Source: Numida meleagris
Lineage: Eukaryota; Chordata; Aves; Galliformes; Numididae
Length of the DNA: 64,000 bases
Reading direction: 5' to 3'
Assembly (NCBI RefSeq): GCF_002078875.1
Contig: NC_034409.1
Span: forward strand, 105,386,990 to 105,450,989
Numbering within the stretch: the stretch's first letter is position 1; each line of letters begins with the position of its first letter. The translations under genes and the position numbers were made by a program. The notes beneath the pieces are model-generated. The model was not told the DNA's origin. It saw nothing but the letters and a program-made list of their open reading frames with translations, and made no database searches. Below, piece by piece: positions 36,853-49,087 of the stretch.

Positions 36853-39800
36853 CCTTTATAATAATAGCTATAGTAGTGACTATATTCTGTTTTAGCAATT
36901 AAGGAGAAGGAATAATATAGTGATAAAAAGGACTGCAATTTAAATAAATTTAAAAAGTTGAGTGAAATTCTGGCCATGTAGAAGTAGTTAGCAAAACTCC
37001 CTTACTACAACATTTACTTAGCAAAATAAAAAAGAATTGAATCTGCAGTGCGCCATCTTCAAAGTATGTATAGACTTTTTCAACAGTTCTTCACTGTGGA
37101 AAATGCTGGGATGCAACTGATGTTTGTTTACCTCGACAATGAAGTTGCAAAGGCTAGGCCAATACTTCTTTCTAAAAATCTTTTTGATGAGATGTGGAAG
37201 CCTTATTTTATCAATGTGAACTCAAACTTAATATTTTCCAAAGGTTCCATTTAAATCTTGAGTGATTTTAATAATGCTCAAAGGCAGGTCATACTAGCAA
37301 GAGGCAGAGTATGCACTTTATTAGGTAATATGTGGAAAGACTGAAAAATGAATAATTAAGAAAGCAATAGAAAGACATCTAGTTTCTATGCAACAGGGGC
37401 AACGTGAAACTCTCAGAAAGAAACCAAATGATCTTTCAGTGTATGATTAAAAAATAAAACCTCAGACCCTTAAAGCCATCAGTAGCATATCACAATTCCA
37501 AAGTATGTTGTTGTGAATACATGGATGATAAGCCCGCTTGAACATTGTAGGCTGGCATTTGATTTTTATAAATCATAGGGACTCTTACCAGATTTACCAT
37601 CTGGGCTCACTTATTCAGGTTTATGAGGACAGTCTTACTCGGGAGATGATTTGGAGCAATTGGTTTCTGTATTACTCAGATAGCAAAAAAAAAAAGGAGA
37701 AAAATTTAAAAAATGTAATGGAAATATTGGCTCATCATCTGCACATTTTATTATGCTCAACAATAATCTGGTACTCTCTTGTTATATCTTGGTAAAATAT
37801 GCAAGATGTTGTAGTGCAGTCATCATTTGGACTGTTGGATGTACAAAACTTGCACTCTTCATTTACCTGGACAATCCTCTGAATTATTAACAGAAATAAA
37901 AGAACATTTATGAATGGCTATCAACATTAATGAACACAGTACATTATGAGAAGCTTTATGCTTGCTATGCTTGCTTGTAGTTTGTCTTTGTTTGATTATT
38001 CATTAATTTGCAATGTATGGTAATTCACATTTCATCTGCCAGCCATTAGTGTGAATTAGGCAGATTCTGCTGCATGCATTATATTCTTTTACTGCACTTG
38101 ATTGTAATATGAAAGAGAATATTATGGAATTAATTGTCTGATATGTGCCTCTACTATGCACATCACTAATAAAAAGGATAAGCATAAAAGTTGTGAATGC
38201 ACTTTAGCAACTGCACTGAGTATTGTTTTTATTTCATGAGTCTTAAAGGGAAACCTGTTTGCATGTTGCTTTCACATTTACTTTCCCTGATAGAAAACAG
38301 GAGATAAAGTAATGAATTTCTTCTCATACAATCCTACTATCAGAAGGGAAGACATTGTAAAGCTCCGTGTAATATTTTCTTTATGCAAATTAACCAATCT
38401 TTGCAAGTGTTGAAAAATAGTTATCCAGATTTTATTCTGTCTCTAACCTGCATATATAAGTCAGTATTAATTTTTTGACGTAATATACTACCTTTTGTAG
38501 TTACATGTTTTATACATTTTTTTTTTCAACCTGCTTTGTCAATACTGTTGTAAATTTGGACAGATCTGAGGAATCTTTGTTATAGCCCTGGTATCTAACT
38601 TCTCTTAAGCTACTGAAAAGTGTCTTCTGTATTTTGCTTAGGCCCTACTGGGACTAATGTCTTCTGACAATAAGCATTATAAGTCCAGTCCAGGACGGCA
38701 CTGAAATCAGCACTTGTCCTGAAGCAGAAGAATAGAGTCATGGAATTTAAAATTTTGTACATTTTACATGCTTTTTTGGATTAAGACTTAAAAGAATAAA
38801 CTTCTATTCCACTAACTGTGCCAGCTGCTCCAACAGTGCAGGCATCATATACATTTTATGACATCATGTTGTACAGCAAGATGCTCTTAAATTGGAAGTA
38901 ATCATCTTGATTCTATATAATCCTGTGTGCACAGGTACACATAAAACACCAAGAGCTATGGTTGCTCCAAGTTCATCCACACTTATGTGAAAGCACCCAA
39001 TGTATTATTGTGAAGCATGAATTCACAGAGCCTCACAGCAGAAGAGCTGTTGTACTCAAGGAATATAGCCTGGTCTCATACAGTGGTGCACATAATGGAG
39101 ACTTTTTTTCTGTGAAGATGTTTCATGCTACTATGAAGACAAAACCAGGATTAGCCTGCCTCCCACTGTGGGATGAAGTCCTCATGGATTTAGAATAAAT
39201 CTTTCGGTTTTGTCACAATAATTATTGTTATTATTAACTCCACTACGTAACACCTGCTGAATATCCAGGGAGAGCAGAGGAAGAGAAAGAAGGAAAATAT
39301 AGCAAGAGATAACTTTTATTATGTTGCCAAATCAGTCAAGAGAGTTATCTGTAGCCATTGCTCATTGACCAGACAAAATGTCTCACTCATTAATAATAAT
39401 TAGTATGAACTGCGGCTCCAAACTTCTACTTAGTAAGAGTTAGTAAATGAATGTTAAAAACCCTGTTCTGGATTTCTCCTACTCCTACACTGCTGAACAG
39501 TTTACTTTGTACAGTATCTGATCTCCTTCATCTCAAAAGTGGCTTCTTGCATTTTATTTAAAAATCTAAGATTTAAAATGTATTGTGTAATAAGTTTTGC
39601 AACTCTTTGTCACAAAATCCATGAAACATTAGCAGGAATTTGAAATGAAAACTGCAGTCACAGCACCTTCAGGTAGGTCTTTTCATTACTCAGTTAGCTG
39701 CTCTATCTGTTGATTCCAACAACAGCATACAACCAAGTAAGAAGGAAATTAAATTTCAAATATTGGGTCCCTATAGAGTATATCTCCTTGTGGTTCCCTT

Positions 39801-40228
39801 AATCAAAATATGCTTCACTTCAGAGAGGAAATTAAATCAAATTGTCCAGCTTCCCTCCCCTCTCTCCCCCACATGAATAAGTAGTCCAGAACTCCTCTGA
39901 TTTATTGAGGAAAATAATGATTTCCAAACGGTAGAAAGTGCATTTGGAACAGATGCACAGTGTACCTGTAAAACAGAACAGAAGTAACTTTTCTGCTTAT
40001 GGACAACTTAACTATAGTAGGAAGTCTCACCTCAGTGTTACAAAAATTGTTATCAATATCCTATGTGCAAGATTAACAGTCTCATGATATGTTCCAGGGC
40101 ATGAGCCTAAACAGGTAATATAAATGGCAAGAAAGGTATGGCGGTTTACAGATTAAAGAGTGTTTGTTGACACTTGCAGGGCTCATTGTATAAAACATGA
40201 GTTGTTTTGAATGTTCCTTGCTTTTAAG
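36853..40228. other. Non-coding DNA, no supported gene
   Basis: AT-rich single-copy DNA. An octamer-type site ATGCAAAT lies at 38393-38400, followed directly by TAACC. Open frames (for example 37048-37254 and 38962-39198) are short and unrecognisable. Confidence 0.5.
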
Positions 40229-40359
40229 GGTAGTTTGGACACTCAGCAACTATCAGGATGGGGTGAGGATACGTCCCACTCAGGGATAGTTCCCAGCATG
40301 TCCCACTGATGAGACGGCAAAGAGGATGGGAATCAGCTACACCACAGGCTGAGTACCAG
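40229..40359 (+). other. Exon-like segment with matched acceptor and donor
   Basis: Plus strand: GTTCCTTGCTTTTAAG precedes 40229 (a good 3' splice-site pyrimidine tract) and CCAG|GTAAGAG ends the segment at 40359 (a strong donor). The 131-bp interval is of normal internal-exon size and is less AT-rich than its surroundings, with two CpG. All three plus frames contain stops, so it could only be a non-coding or UTR exon. Paired splice-like sites do occur by chance in long non-coding DNA. Confidence 0.25.
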
Positions 40360-41454
40360 GTAAGAGACACAGCAGTAAACTAAAATACAGTGAATGACTA
40401 CTGTCCAGAAGGTTTACTTCTCTCCAAAAATTCAGACTAATAACCACCAGCTGTGGATAAGCCCTTGTGAATTTTTTTCATTTCACTATTTCCAAGAAGA
40501 AACAGATTAAAATGTTTGAAACTAAGTTAAATATTTTCAACAAATTTAGTAAGAAGACTCTGGTAAATGAACTCAAGAACACAATATTTTGTTGGTTGCT
40601 GAATAGAAAGGCTTAGTGGAAGACGTTTAATGCCATACAACAGAATGAAGTACCCAGCCCATTTTCTATGGGATTTAGTTACTTCTTTGTCATCTGTACC
40701 TTCAGACCTCCATGTTTAATTTTTTATATAAAATGAAGTTTACAGTTAAAGCTGCAGAAATTTTATGTAGGGAGACTTAATATTGTTGGCTGGTTTTTTT
40801 TTTTTAAATCCAACCGAATAAAAAATCTTAGTTTAAAAATTGTGGAAATTTTTTGTCCAGGGTCTGTCTAAACTATAATTCAAACTGAATTTAATTTTTT
40901 TCCCCCCAACTTTGGGCTTACATAGGAAAACAAGGTGACCTTGGTGGATAAGATTAGACAACTGGAGACAGGATTTCTTCCAAAAATAACCAGCCCATGA
41001 ATAAATAGCTGATCAATGGCACCCTTGCTTACTTTGTTTAGCTCATTCATCACAGTGTGAGCTGGAAGAAGGCAATGTGCAAACTCTAGATTAACGTTTC
41101 ACAATTAAAAAGCCACCCAGTCAATCAAGAAAGAAGTGTATTTCTCCCTGTCAAAATAAAATCCTTTATCAAACATTGTATTCAGATAATATGTACAGTA
41201 CTGTTGGTGACTTATAAAGTTGGTAATTCAACGACCTATATGAATTTTGGTATTGTTAGACTACTAGCTTCAGTTTCTTTTAAGTGCCATTCTAACAATG
41301 TGACTGATTAGAAAAATGAAGACATATCAAAACAATGCTATAAAAGGACTTCATTCTGTATATTTGTTTTGAATTGCAAACTAAAGCCTAAATCTGGGGC
41401 TTAGCTTAGCACTGAGATGCCCAGACAATTGATGCTTTGCCTGGTTGTCCAATC
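40360..41454. other. Non-coding DNA, no gene seen
   Basis: AT-rich single-copy DNA with two T-rich homopolymer runs near 40790-40805 and 40890-40905. No supported feature. Confidence 0.5.
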
Positions 41455-41926
41455 AACTGATATTTTGTAGGGCCACAGAAAGGATCCCAGGGATGAAATA
41501 CCTTCCCTACAAGGACAGGCTGAGAGAGCTGAGGCTGTTCAGTCTGGAGAAAAGAAGGCTCTGGGAAGACTTGAGAGCAGCCTTTCAGTATCTGAAGGGG
41601 GGCTATGAGAAAGAAGGGGACAGACACTTTAGTGGGGTCTGTGGTTATAGGACAAGGAGAAATTGTTTCAAACTAAGAGAGGGAAGATTTAGACTGGTTT
41701 TAAGGAAGAAGATTTTTTATGATAAGGGTGATGAGGCACTGGAACAAGTTGCCTGGAGAGGTGGTGGATGCTGCGTCCCTGGTGACATTCAAGGTCAGGC
41801 TGGATGGGGCTCTGAGCAGCCTGATGTAGCTGTAGGTGTCCCTACAGTTCACTGCAGAATAGTTGGACCAAATGGCCTTCAAGGGTCACTTCCAACTCAA
41901 ATGATTCTATGACTCTATGATTCTAA
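41455..41926 (+). repeat. CR1 LINE, distinct subfamily, frameshifted
   Basis: A 5'-truncated CR1 3' end finishing with ATTCTATGACTCTATGATTCT (to 41926). Its ORF2 tail (YKDRLRELRLFSLEKRRL near the start) differs from the 18-kb copy. The original frame continues after a frameshift near 41715-41730 into a phrase resembling NKLPGEVVDAASLVTF, and it ends earlier than the RDMV-type copies. Hence it belongs to another CR1 subfamily. The 155-codon open frame at 41445-41912 runs through the wrong phase after the shift and is not a real protein. Confidence 0.93.
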
Positions 41927-44900
41927 AAAGTAATCTTTACTCTCTCCACTGTGTGTTAGACAAATACTGTAGAACTACGCTTTGAAAGTATTTTTTTTCT
42001 AGAAGAATTTTAAAGGTTAAAAGAATGGTATCTATCATCTGAGTCTGTGCGATGACTGGAAAGTGGGCAGTTTACTTTTTCCTCCCATTCCACAAAGTTC
42101 TGGAATTCTGAGAGCCTTTAAAATTAAGACAGAGTGACGGGAATGGGCAAATATGCCTGTTACAAATTTATGTATGCATATATACATATACTTATCCTTC
42201 CTTCTCATAATCCTACACAGTAATCAGTGAGTCATTAAATGGTCACTGTCAGTACAATAGATCCTAAAATGCTTGTAGCAGACCTCAATAGCTGCATTTT
42301 CTAGATTTCTTGTTATATGCTATTCAAGACAATGGGAGACAGACTCACATTCTGAGAGACAAAGTCACAAACTGAAAGAGAAAAGTGATGTTGTTGACAA
42401 ATAAAATAAGTCACTCAAGTTGCTCCACACTAGAAGAGTTAAAGGGCTCTGTACCTTTCTCCAGGGGTAGACATTGGTAGTAAACAAAATACTGAAGTTT
42501 GCTTCTTATTTTCAGTGTTTTATTTCCAAGTGGGGACACTGAACAACACAGGTTGTCCATAAAGGTCCACAAAGGTCATCTTTCTTTCACAGTTGTGAAC
42601 TATAACAATACACCTGACGCATTATCCTATACAGATATTAGATTGTGACTGCTACTTGATCGAATCCTACCCCTCAAAACTCACTTTTATGTTTACATAT
42701 TCTGTTGAAATATTTTGTATTTGTTAAAAAATTAGTGTATCTGAATGGAGGTAAAAGAGATTTTACACCAAATTAAACTCGTATGTGCTGTACTCACTGA
42801 GGATGTAAAAAAAAGATGTTATCACAGGGTAACAAATCTTCGTATAACAGCTGATACATGATGGCAGTTCATGTGTACAGTGTAAAACAGGATATAATTT
42901 ATGCAAGCTTAGCTTCTTCAATGAAGGCTAATTGAGTTAACTCAAATTACCTTTTCTGCCTGCAATATACTTGTTGAGATACAAGAGATCAGCAGATGCA
43001 TATTAAATTGTTAACCTATGGTACTGCTTGCATATCTGAGCTCTTGATTGTTATTTGAAATTCCAGGCAAGCTAATGCTTGTTCATCTGTTTGGTAGGCC
43101 TGACTGGACTGTTTCTAAAATTGGCAGCTGTCATTGACTTGAATGGATTTTAAATTCAAACTAAAAATGGCTCTTTATGCAAATAAGCAACATACTTTAT
43201 ATTCTCAACCAGTATCCCCTAGCAAAGCCTGACTGTGTTTGTGAACAACCTATAATTATATCTTAAAAAAATCTCAACATTTGTTTGTTTATGTAACATT
43301 TGTTTTAATGCTGTGAATTGTTTATGCTTAGTGGAAAGTGATTGCAAAGTCTTAATGACTTTGGATTATTTTAGGGATATCTATGGCAGTGCTGATTCTT
43401 GTTTCCTCTTTACTTATACGCAGGAGTCATTCTGCATTTCTGTCTTCCTCAGAACAGGGATACAATTATTAATCTTGTTCTGATATCTGATGCTTGTATT
43501 TGAAAGCAGCAAAATCTACAGGGCTATCATTATAGGCTTATGACTCATATCCCGTCTTGAATTTTTTGGTTTATCCCATTTTCCGTGGGTAACATTTGCA
43601 GTAAGCTTTTTCATATAATGGTAATACTTACTTTACTTACATGATGTGAGCAAGATGCTGTATAAATATTAGCTAACTGGTCCTTGCAGAACCTACGTAC
43701 TGTAAACATGCTATAACCCTCAGAGGTGAAGGCAGGAAAGAGCAGGGGAGGGAAGAACAGCTCTCATTCCTTTCCTTGCAAAAAGCAAGAAAGTATATCT
43801 TTCATCTTTCACATTTACATGAGGTGCATCCCTTATTTCTTGCTATGCAACAAAGATGGCTTTTTCTGTTTCTATTGATTTAGGCCTTTTTTTTTTTTTT
43901 CCCCAAGGAAAGCAGCAGAGGAATGAAAGGAATTGCACAGGTCCAGAACAATGATTGTCCTGCATAGCTGCACTCAGGCTATAGACAATCACCTCTATGC
44001 CCACTGAGCTTTGCTTGTCCATTTGTAAATGTGTAGCCCTGTTCCTACCAAACTTTTTGTGCTTCAAGTCACATGGGTTTAATGTGCTACCTCAGGGTTT
44101 CCTCCATTCTATAAGCAATCCCTGTGAATTAAACTCTCATGGATTCAAATGTTGGCAAAGAATGAATTGACATTCAGCCTGCTGAAACACATCCATGGTT
44201 ACTTGAAAGAAAATGTCAGAAACTGTGTGTAAACTCATACCATGTCTCCTTCAGATATAAAAAGCACTCTTGATAACCAGTGTAGACTTCTGATTTTCAA
44301 AGGCGAACTCTTTTGTTCTGTAAATACAGCTTGTAAAGATGCAGTAATGATGTCCTGCTGCAGGAGTCAGTAGGTAAAATATTGCTCAACATGTCAGGAA
44401 GACAGATTTTATGTTTTCACCACTGGGCTTAAGAGGAATTTATGTTTCCAGTGTACTGAGTGGATGTGAGATTATGAGAAAACCTTCAAGCCCTTCTCTC
44501 TTTCTGTGGCTAAAATCAACTTCTACTGGCCAATGCAATATAAACACAGGGACAGCAGGACATGCAAACAGATGCACTGATGTGAATAATGTGCTTAAAG
44601 ACTAGCATATATGAATTTAAAGATAAGCACGTACTGCAATGCTTTAATGGTCACTGTAAAATGGCCAAATTATATTAAGGTTGGAGAGGGATTATAGCAT
44701 TTAACATATATGCATATCTCAGTTTTCTTGTTCTGAGTTTAATGGGCTGCACTCTGTAATAGCCCAGGATGGAAATGAGAAAAGTGATTACTCTGAAGTG
44801 CAGAGAATTTGCACCAGAGATTGCCATAGCTTTCTGTATACCTATGCCAAATGTACATAAGTATCATGGAATTGTGATGTGATAAACTTTAGTTGATCAA

Positions 44901-47900
44901 CAATGTGGATGCAACAGTAATGCAATTCCAGCAAGTTCTTATGATTAATCAGATCTCCAAATGCATTTAATTGCAGTGCATATCAGCAAGATTTGTTACC
45001 AACTTGTCAGATTTTTCATTCAGTTTAGACTCTTTGTTTACTGGTATGAACTGAACCTTTGTCTGGCCATATCTCATCCTCTTCCCATTGAAATCAACTA
45101 AGTCATTGTTTTTCTGATGTGCTTTTGAGTGGGCTATTGAATGAGACCTCAGCTGCAACCTGAGTTGTTAAATTTTCCCTCCTTTGTTGCTGAAGCCTTT
45201 CCTGCTCTGTAAACACTTTTATACCATCATACCCTCTATAACATTCTTGATTCTTAACAGGACAAAACAAATACAGAATTTTCATCACTTATTATTGGAC
45301 TAGCACTTTCATTTTAATATGAATGTTAACAATTCACGTATTTTCCCATCTTTTACAATGGATATTCTCCTAAAAGTACCATTTATAAAAATGGCAACAG
45401 AAAAATGACCGATTTTACATTAAAATAGTAATCTGAAAGAACTTTCACATGACTTTGGTCTTAATTTAAAATCAGGATTAGGATAACAAGAAGAGGAGTA
45501 CGAATTATTATAAGGAGCATTTCTGCTGCTGGTTCATCAATGTTTTGAATCAAGGAGATGTGATGTTTGTACTCCCTTGTAGATGATGTAGACGATGACA
45601 GAAAAAGAGAGTTGTGAACATTCAAGGCACGTCAGCTAATGCTTACGGGATGACATTTGCTGTTGTGTAAAGTACAAGTACAATGTCTGCTCACTAGTTA
45701 CCCTTCTGACTTACAAACTTTAAGAGGTAGCTATGATTTTCACTGAGTTGCACAGTAGTGTGTTTCATTCAATAAGCAAATGATACTAACTTCAGACTGC
45801 GTCTATAAAGCTCTGCCTGAGCAAGTAAGTCATAATAACAATTTTTTTTCTGCACAAATGGAAATGTCAGCCTTGTTGATCAACTGAATAGTGCAAACGC
45901 TGCCACAGGAAATGAAAAAATCTGCTCTCATGAAAAAACACGTCCTCTGACAAAAGGCAAAACCTTACTGTTTATTGTCAAGATGGACATAAAGGTAGAA
46001 ATCTGTCATCCTTGTCTTACAGACAGCAATCATATCTAGTGATCTAGGATGTCAGGTTTAGCTACGTTCCCTCTTTATGCGTCTCCTGCCCCTTTGACTG
46101 CATGGGGCTCAGGCAAGGAGTAGGCACCACTTCAGCTGTTGCTAGTGTAAATGCTACCTTTAATCCTCCCCTTGCAGTTGTTCCAGGACAACTTCAGCAA
46201 GAGCTTGAAATTAATTTGTGACAGTAGCTAAGTGTCATGGTCCTCTAAATTACAAAGTTAAGTAAGTGGATTTAAAGCAGGTGGTTTAAATCCTTTACTG
46301 GGGCTTCAGATGAAAGGAAATGCCTTGGCAGAGCTGTAGGGCCGTCTCAGTGATTGGCATCCTGAGGTATTACTGGTGTTGCAGCTTGCTGGGATCTCAA
46401 ATTTCATATCTTATCCTGCATTTGACTTACTTCAGAATTCTAGGATTTTGGCAGTAAATAATGTGGGCAGACACAGCAGGAAAATCAGTTCCTAATCCAT
46501 CAGTGATCCTGACCATTGATGCTGGTGGGCTGTAAAGCGCAAAGAAGACCCTTGTAGGAGAGACACCTCACTAGCAGAAGCTGAGAGCTGCACTTTGAAT
46601 GAGGATAGAGACAATCTGAAGAGAGAGAGAGATTCCTTTCATAAATAATTGCACACCACCTTGGAGAGTTGCTGCTTCTCTCTACCTCGATCATAGAAAT
46701 AGAACAATAGTTTTCAAATCAATAAATCTTACCTGTTTTTAAGCTATTTCAAGTAATACTTAACATGTAAACTTCCTCTCTTTCAGTAGAGAGAAAAATC
46801 CCCTCCAGAAGGTTATTTGTTCTATGTGTCTACGTGTAAATAGAGAAGGATAATACTTACCTAATTATACTGGAGAGCTCTGAAGGCTTTTTTATTTTTT
46901 TCATACTACAGAGTCTCCCACATGAGCCTCCCATGTATGAGCTCCACAGATAGACCAATAAGAAAGGTAACACTTCAGACTTCAGTGCTGATTTTGCAAG
47001 GTGGGCTGTAAATCAGACTTGCGCCACTGGGTAATTATTATAAATTTTGTGCACAAGATGAGATAAAATTCTCTTGGGGAAGAAAGTAGTGACCAGGTAC
47101 TTGTCATCATGTCTACACACAGAAAGTCTTAATGAGGGTAACACGGAAAACCACATTTCTGTTATTTCCTTACACACAAGGAATGATATTGCAACCTCAG
47201 TATTTCCCTCACCCCCCTTTTTAATGCAGGTTTGTTAAATTTGCACTGTCCCTATGTCTAAGAAGGCACAGGCAGCAGGATGTGAGATGTTGCAACCAGT
47301 CTAATAGCTGATATAACCATGTCAAAGGTTAAAACTGATGTAATACTACGACCACAGAAGTTAACACAGAGTGAAGAGGAGTAACTGAAAAACAGTAGAT
47401 GGGATAAAGTGGCACAAATTGCTAGTAGACATGTAAATCAACAGGCAACAATCTTGGAAAATGTGAGAGCCATTGGGAAAGCATCAGCTCTCTCATTATG
47501 CTTAGCACTGATGAAATTTTTCCCATCTTACCAATTTAAGTGTTATGCAGCAAAGACAGAGTTATATCATACACTAGAAAAATTAATGTTCATTGAAACA
47601 TATTGTTGCTTTAGGATTTTCCTATTAAAGTGGCATAAAATGCAACTACACCATTTTAAGAAATGTTGGCCCAATTTACTTTCAGTGTTTGGCATCAACT
47701 GTTTTTGCAAACTGTAGCAAAGGGAAATAATATTTTGCAAAAGTAGCTGATACACTAAGAGCCAGGCAACTCTTGCTTCGAATGAACCCTACCCTTCAGT
47801 TCCATCAGGGTCTGTCTGTACAGAGTTTATTACAATGTCTGGACATACATACCAGTTTCTCAGCAAGCTGGTAGGGTCAGTCATGACAGGGTAAGTGCAT

Positions 47901-48553
47901 AAACCGAAGATACTGCCCACACATACCGCACAGGTATACTGGATATCTGGCTTCTCTTTTGCTGTAACATAACATTTCATTTAATTACAGGCCTGAGGTG
48001 TTTGTTTCCAGTGAGCTTCAATGAATATTGTTCACCATGTCTTTTGCTTAACCTCACTTCCACCATTGCTCAGGAAGGTTCCTCACTTAAAAGAGAAAAA
48101 CTGACTTCAACGGTAACAAGTACAGCAATTTGTATTTTCAAGAATGGAGGTATCAGATAGAGTGTGAGCTAATGATCTGAAAAGTGAACGCAATCCACTG
48201 CTAAGCTCGCTTCTCTTTTCCTTACTTGACATCAGTGTCTCTCATAGTGCATTATCTCCCCTGAGCTCATTTATTCTGGAGGTCCTAACACCTTGCCTGC
48301 CTATCAATGGAGCTTGTGTAAGAGTTCCTCCACTGGAGGTTTTCAGTGTCAAATAAAATGTAACCCTGCTGTCAGTTTTCATTTAAAATACACACAGTGT
48401 TTCTATTTTTTGCAAAACAGTGGAATTCATCCATTCGCAGCGGATGGTGATGTCATTGCTGAATACTTTACTTTTGCAGTGACATCATGTGTTCTGCTCT
48501 CCAAATTCTCACTGATCACTGCAGGCAGGCATGCTGCCAATGCTGTGCATCTG
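41927..48553. other. Long non-coding stretch, no supported gene
   Basis: About 6.6 kb of mostly AT-rich single-copy DNA. 42900-43200 has the look of a conserved non-coding element: an octamer ATGCAAAT (43177-43184), a CAGCTGTCA E-box/TALE-type composite near 43125, and little simple repeat. A (GA)n run occurs at about 46618-46632. 47760-47990 has exon- or LTR-like signals discussed as a finding. Confidence 0.5.
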
Positions 48554-49087
48554 TGTTGGGGTTTAACCTGGCAAGCAGCTCCGCACCGCGCCACTCACAC
48601 CTCTCCACAGGGGGGAAGAGAACTGGAGGAAAAAAACAAAACAAAACTCATGTGTTGAGATAAGGACAGCTTAATAGGAAATAAAAGGGAAAAATAAATA
48701 AAGAAAAAAAGAAAGAAAAAGATATACAAAAGCAGTGATACACAATGCATTTACTCACCATCAGGTGACCTCAAGCAGTGCTCACTTCTCTGGTCAGCTC
48801 CCCCAGTTTTGTTGTTCAGCATAACGCCATGTGCTATGGGACATCCACGTGGGCCAGCCAGGGTCAGCTGTCCTGGTTCTGTCCCCTCCCAGCTCTTTGT
48901 GCACACCAGCTCCTTGCTGTCTGGGCAGCATGAGGAGCTGAAACGTCCTTGGCTCTGTGTAAGCATTCCTCAGCAACAACTAAAACAATGGTGTTATCAA
49001 TAGTTATCAACATTATTATCATCCTAAATCCTAAACATACCAGCCAATAGGAAGAAAATTAACTCTATCCTAGCGAAAACAAGGACA
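48554..49087 (-). mobile_element. Solo LTR, ERVL-type avian endogenous retrovirus
   Basis: A 534-bp solitary long terminal repeat in minus orientation. The ends are TGTTGGGGTTTAACC (48554, the complement of the 3' end) and ...AACAAGGACA (49087), that is TG...CA. On the minus strand the start reads TGTCCT...GGATAGAGTTAATT and the end ...CCAGGTTAAACCCCAACA, patterns typical of the very common avian ERVL LTR group. A degenerate polyadenylation region (CCTATTAAGCTGTCC) lies in the 3' third. Flanking 5-bp duplications are imperfect (ATCTG left, ACCTG right; 4 of 5 match), suggesting age. No internal viral genes are present: a solo LTR left by recombination between two LTRs. Confidence 0.88.

Noticed and set aside
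41445..41912. 155-codon open frame.
   Set aside because: It lies inside a CR1 copy and runs through the wrong phase after a frameshift.
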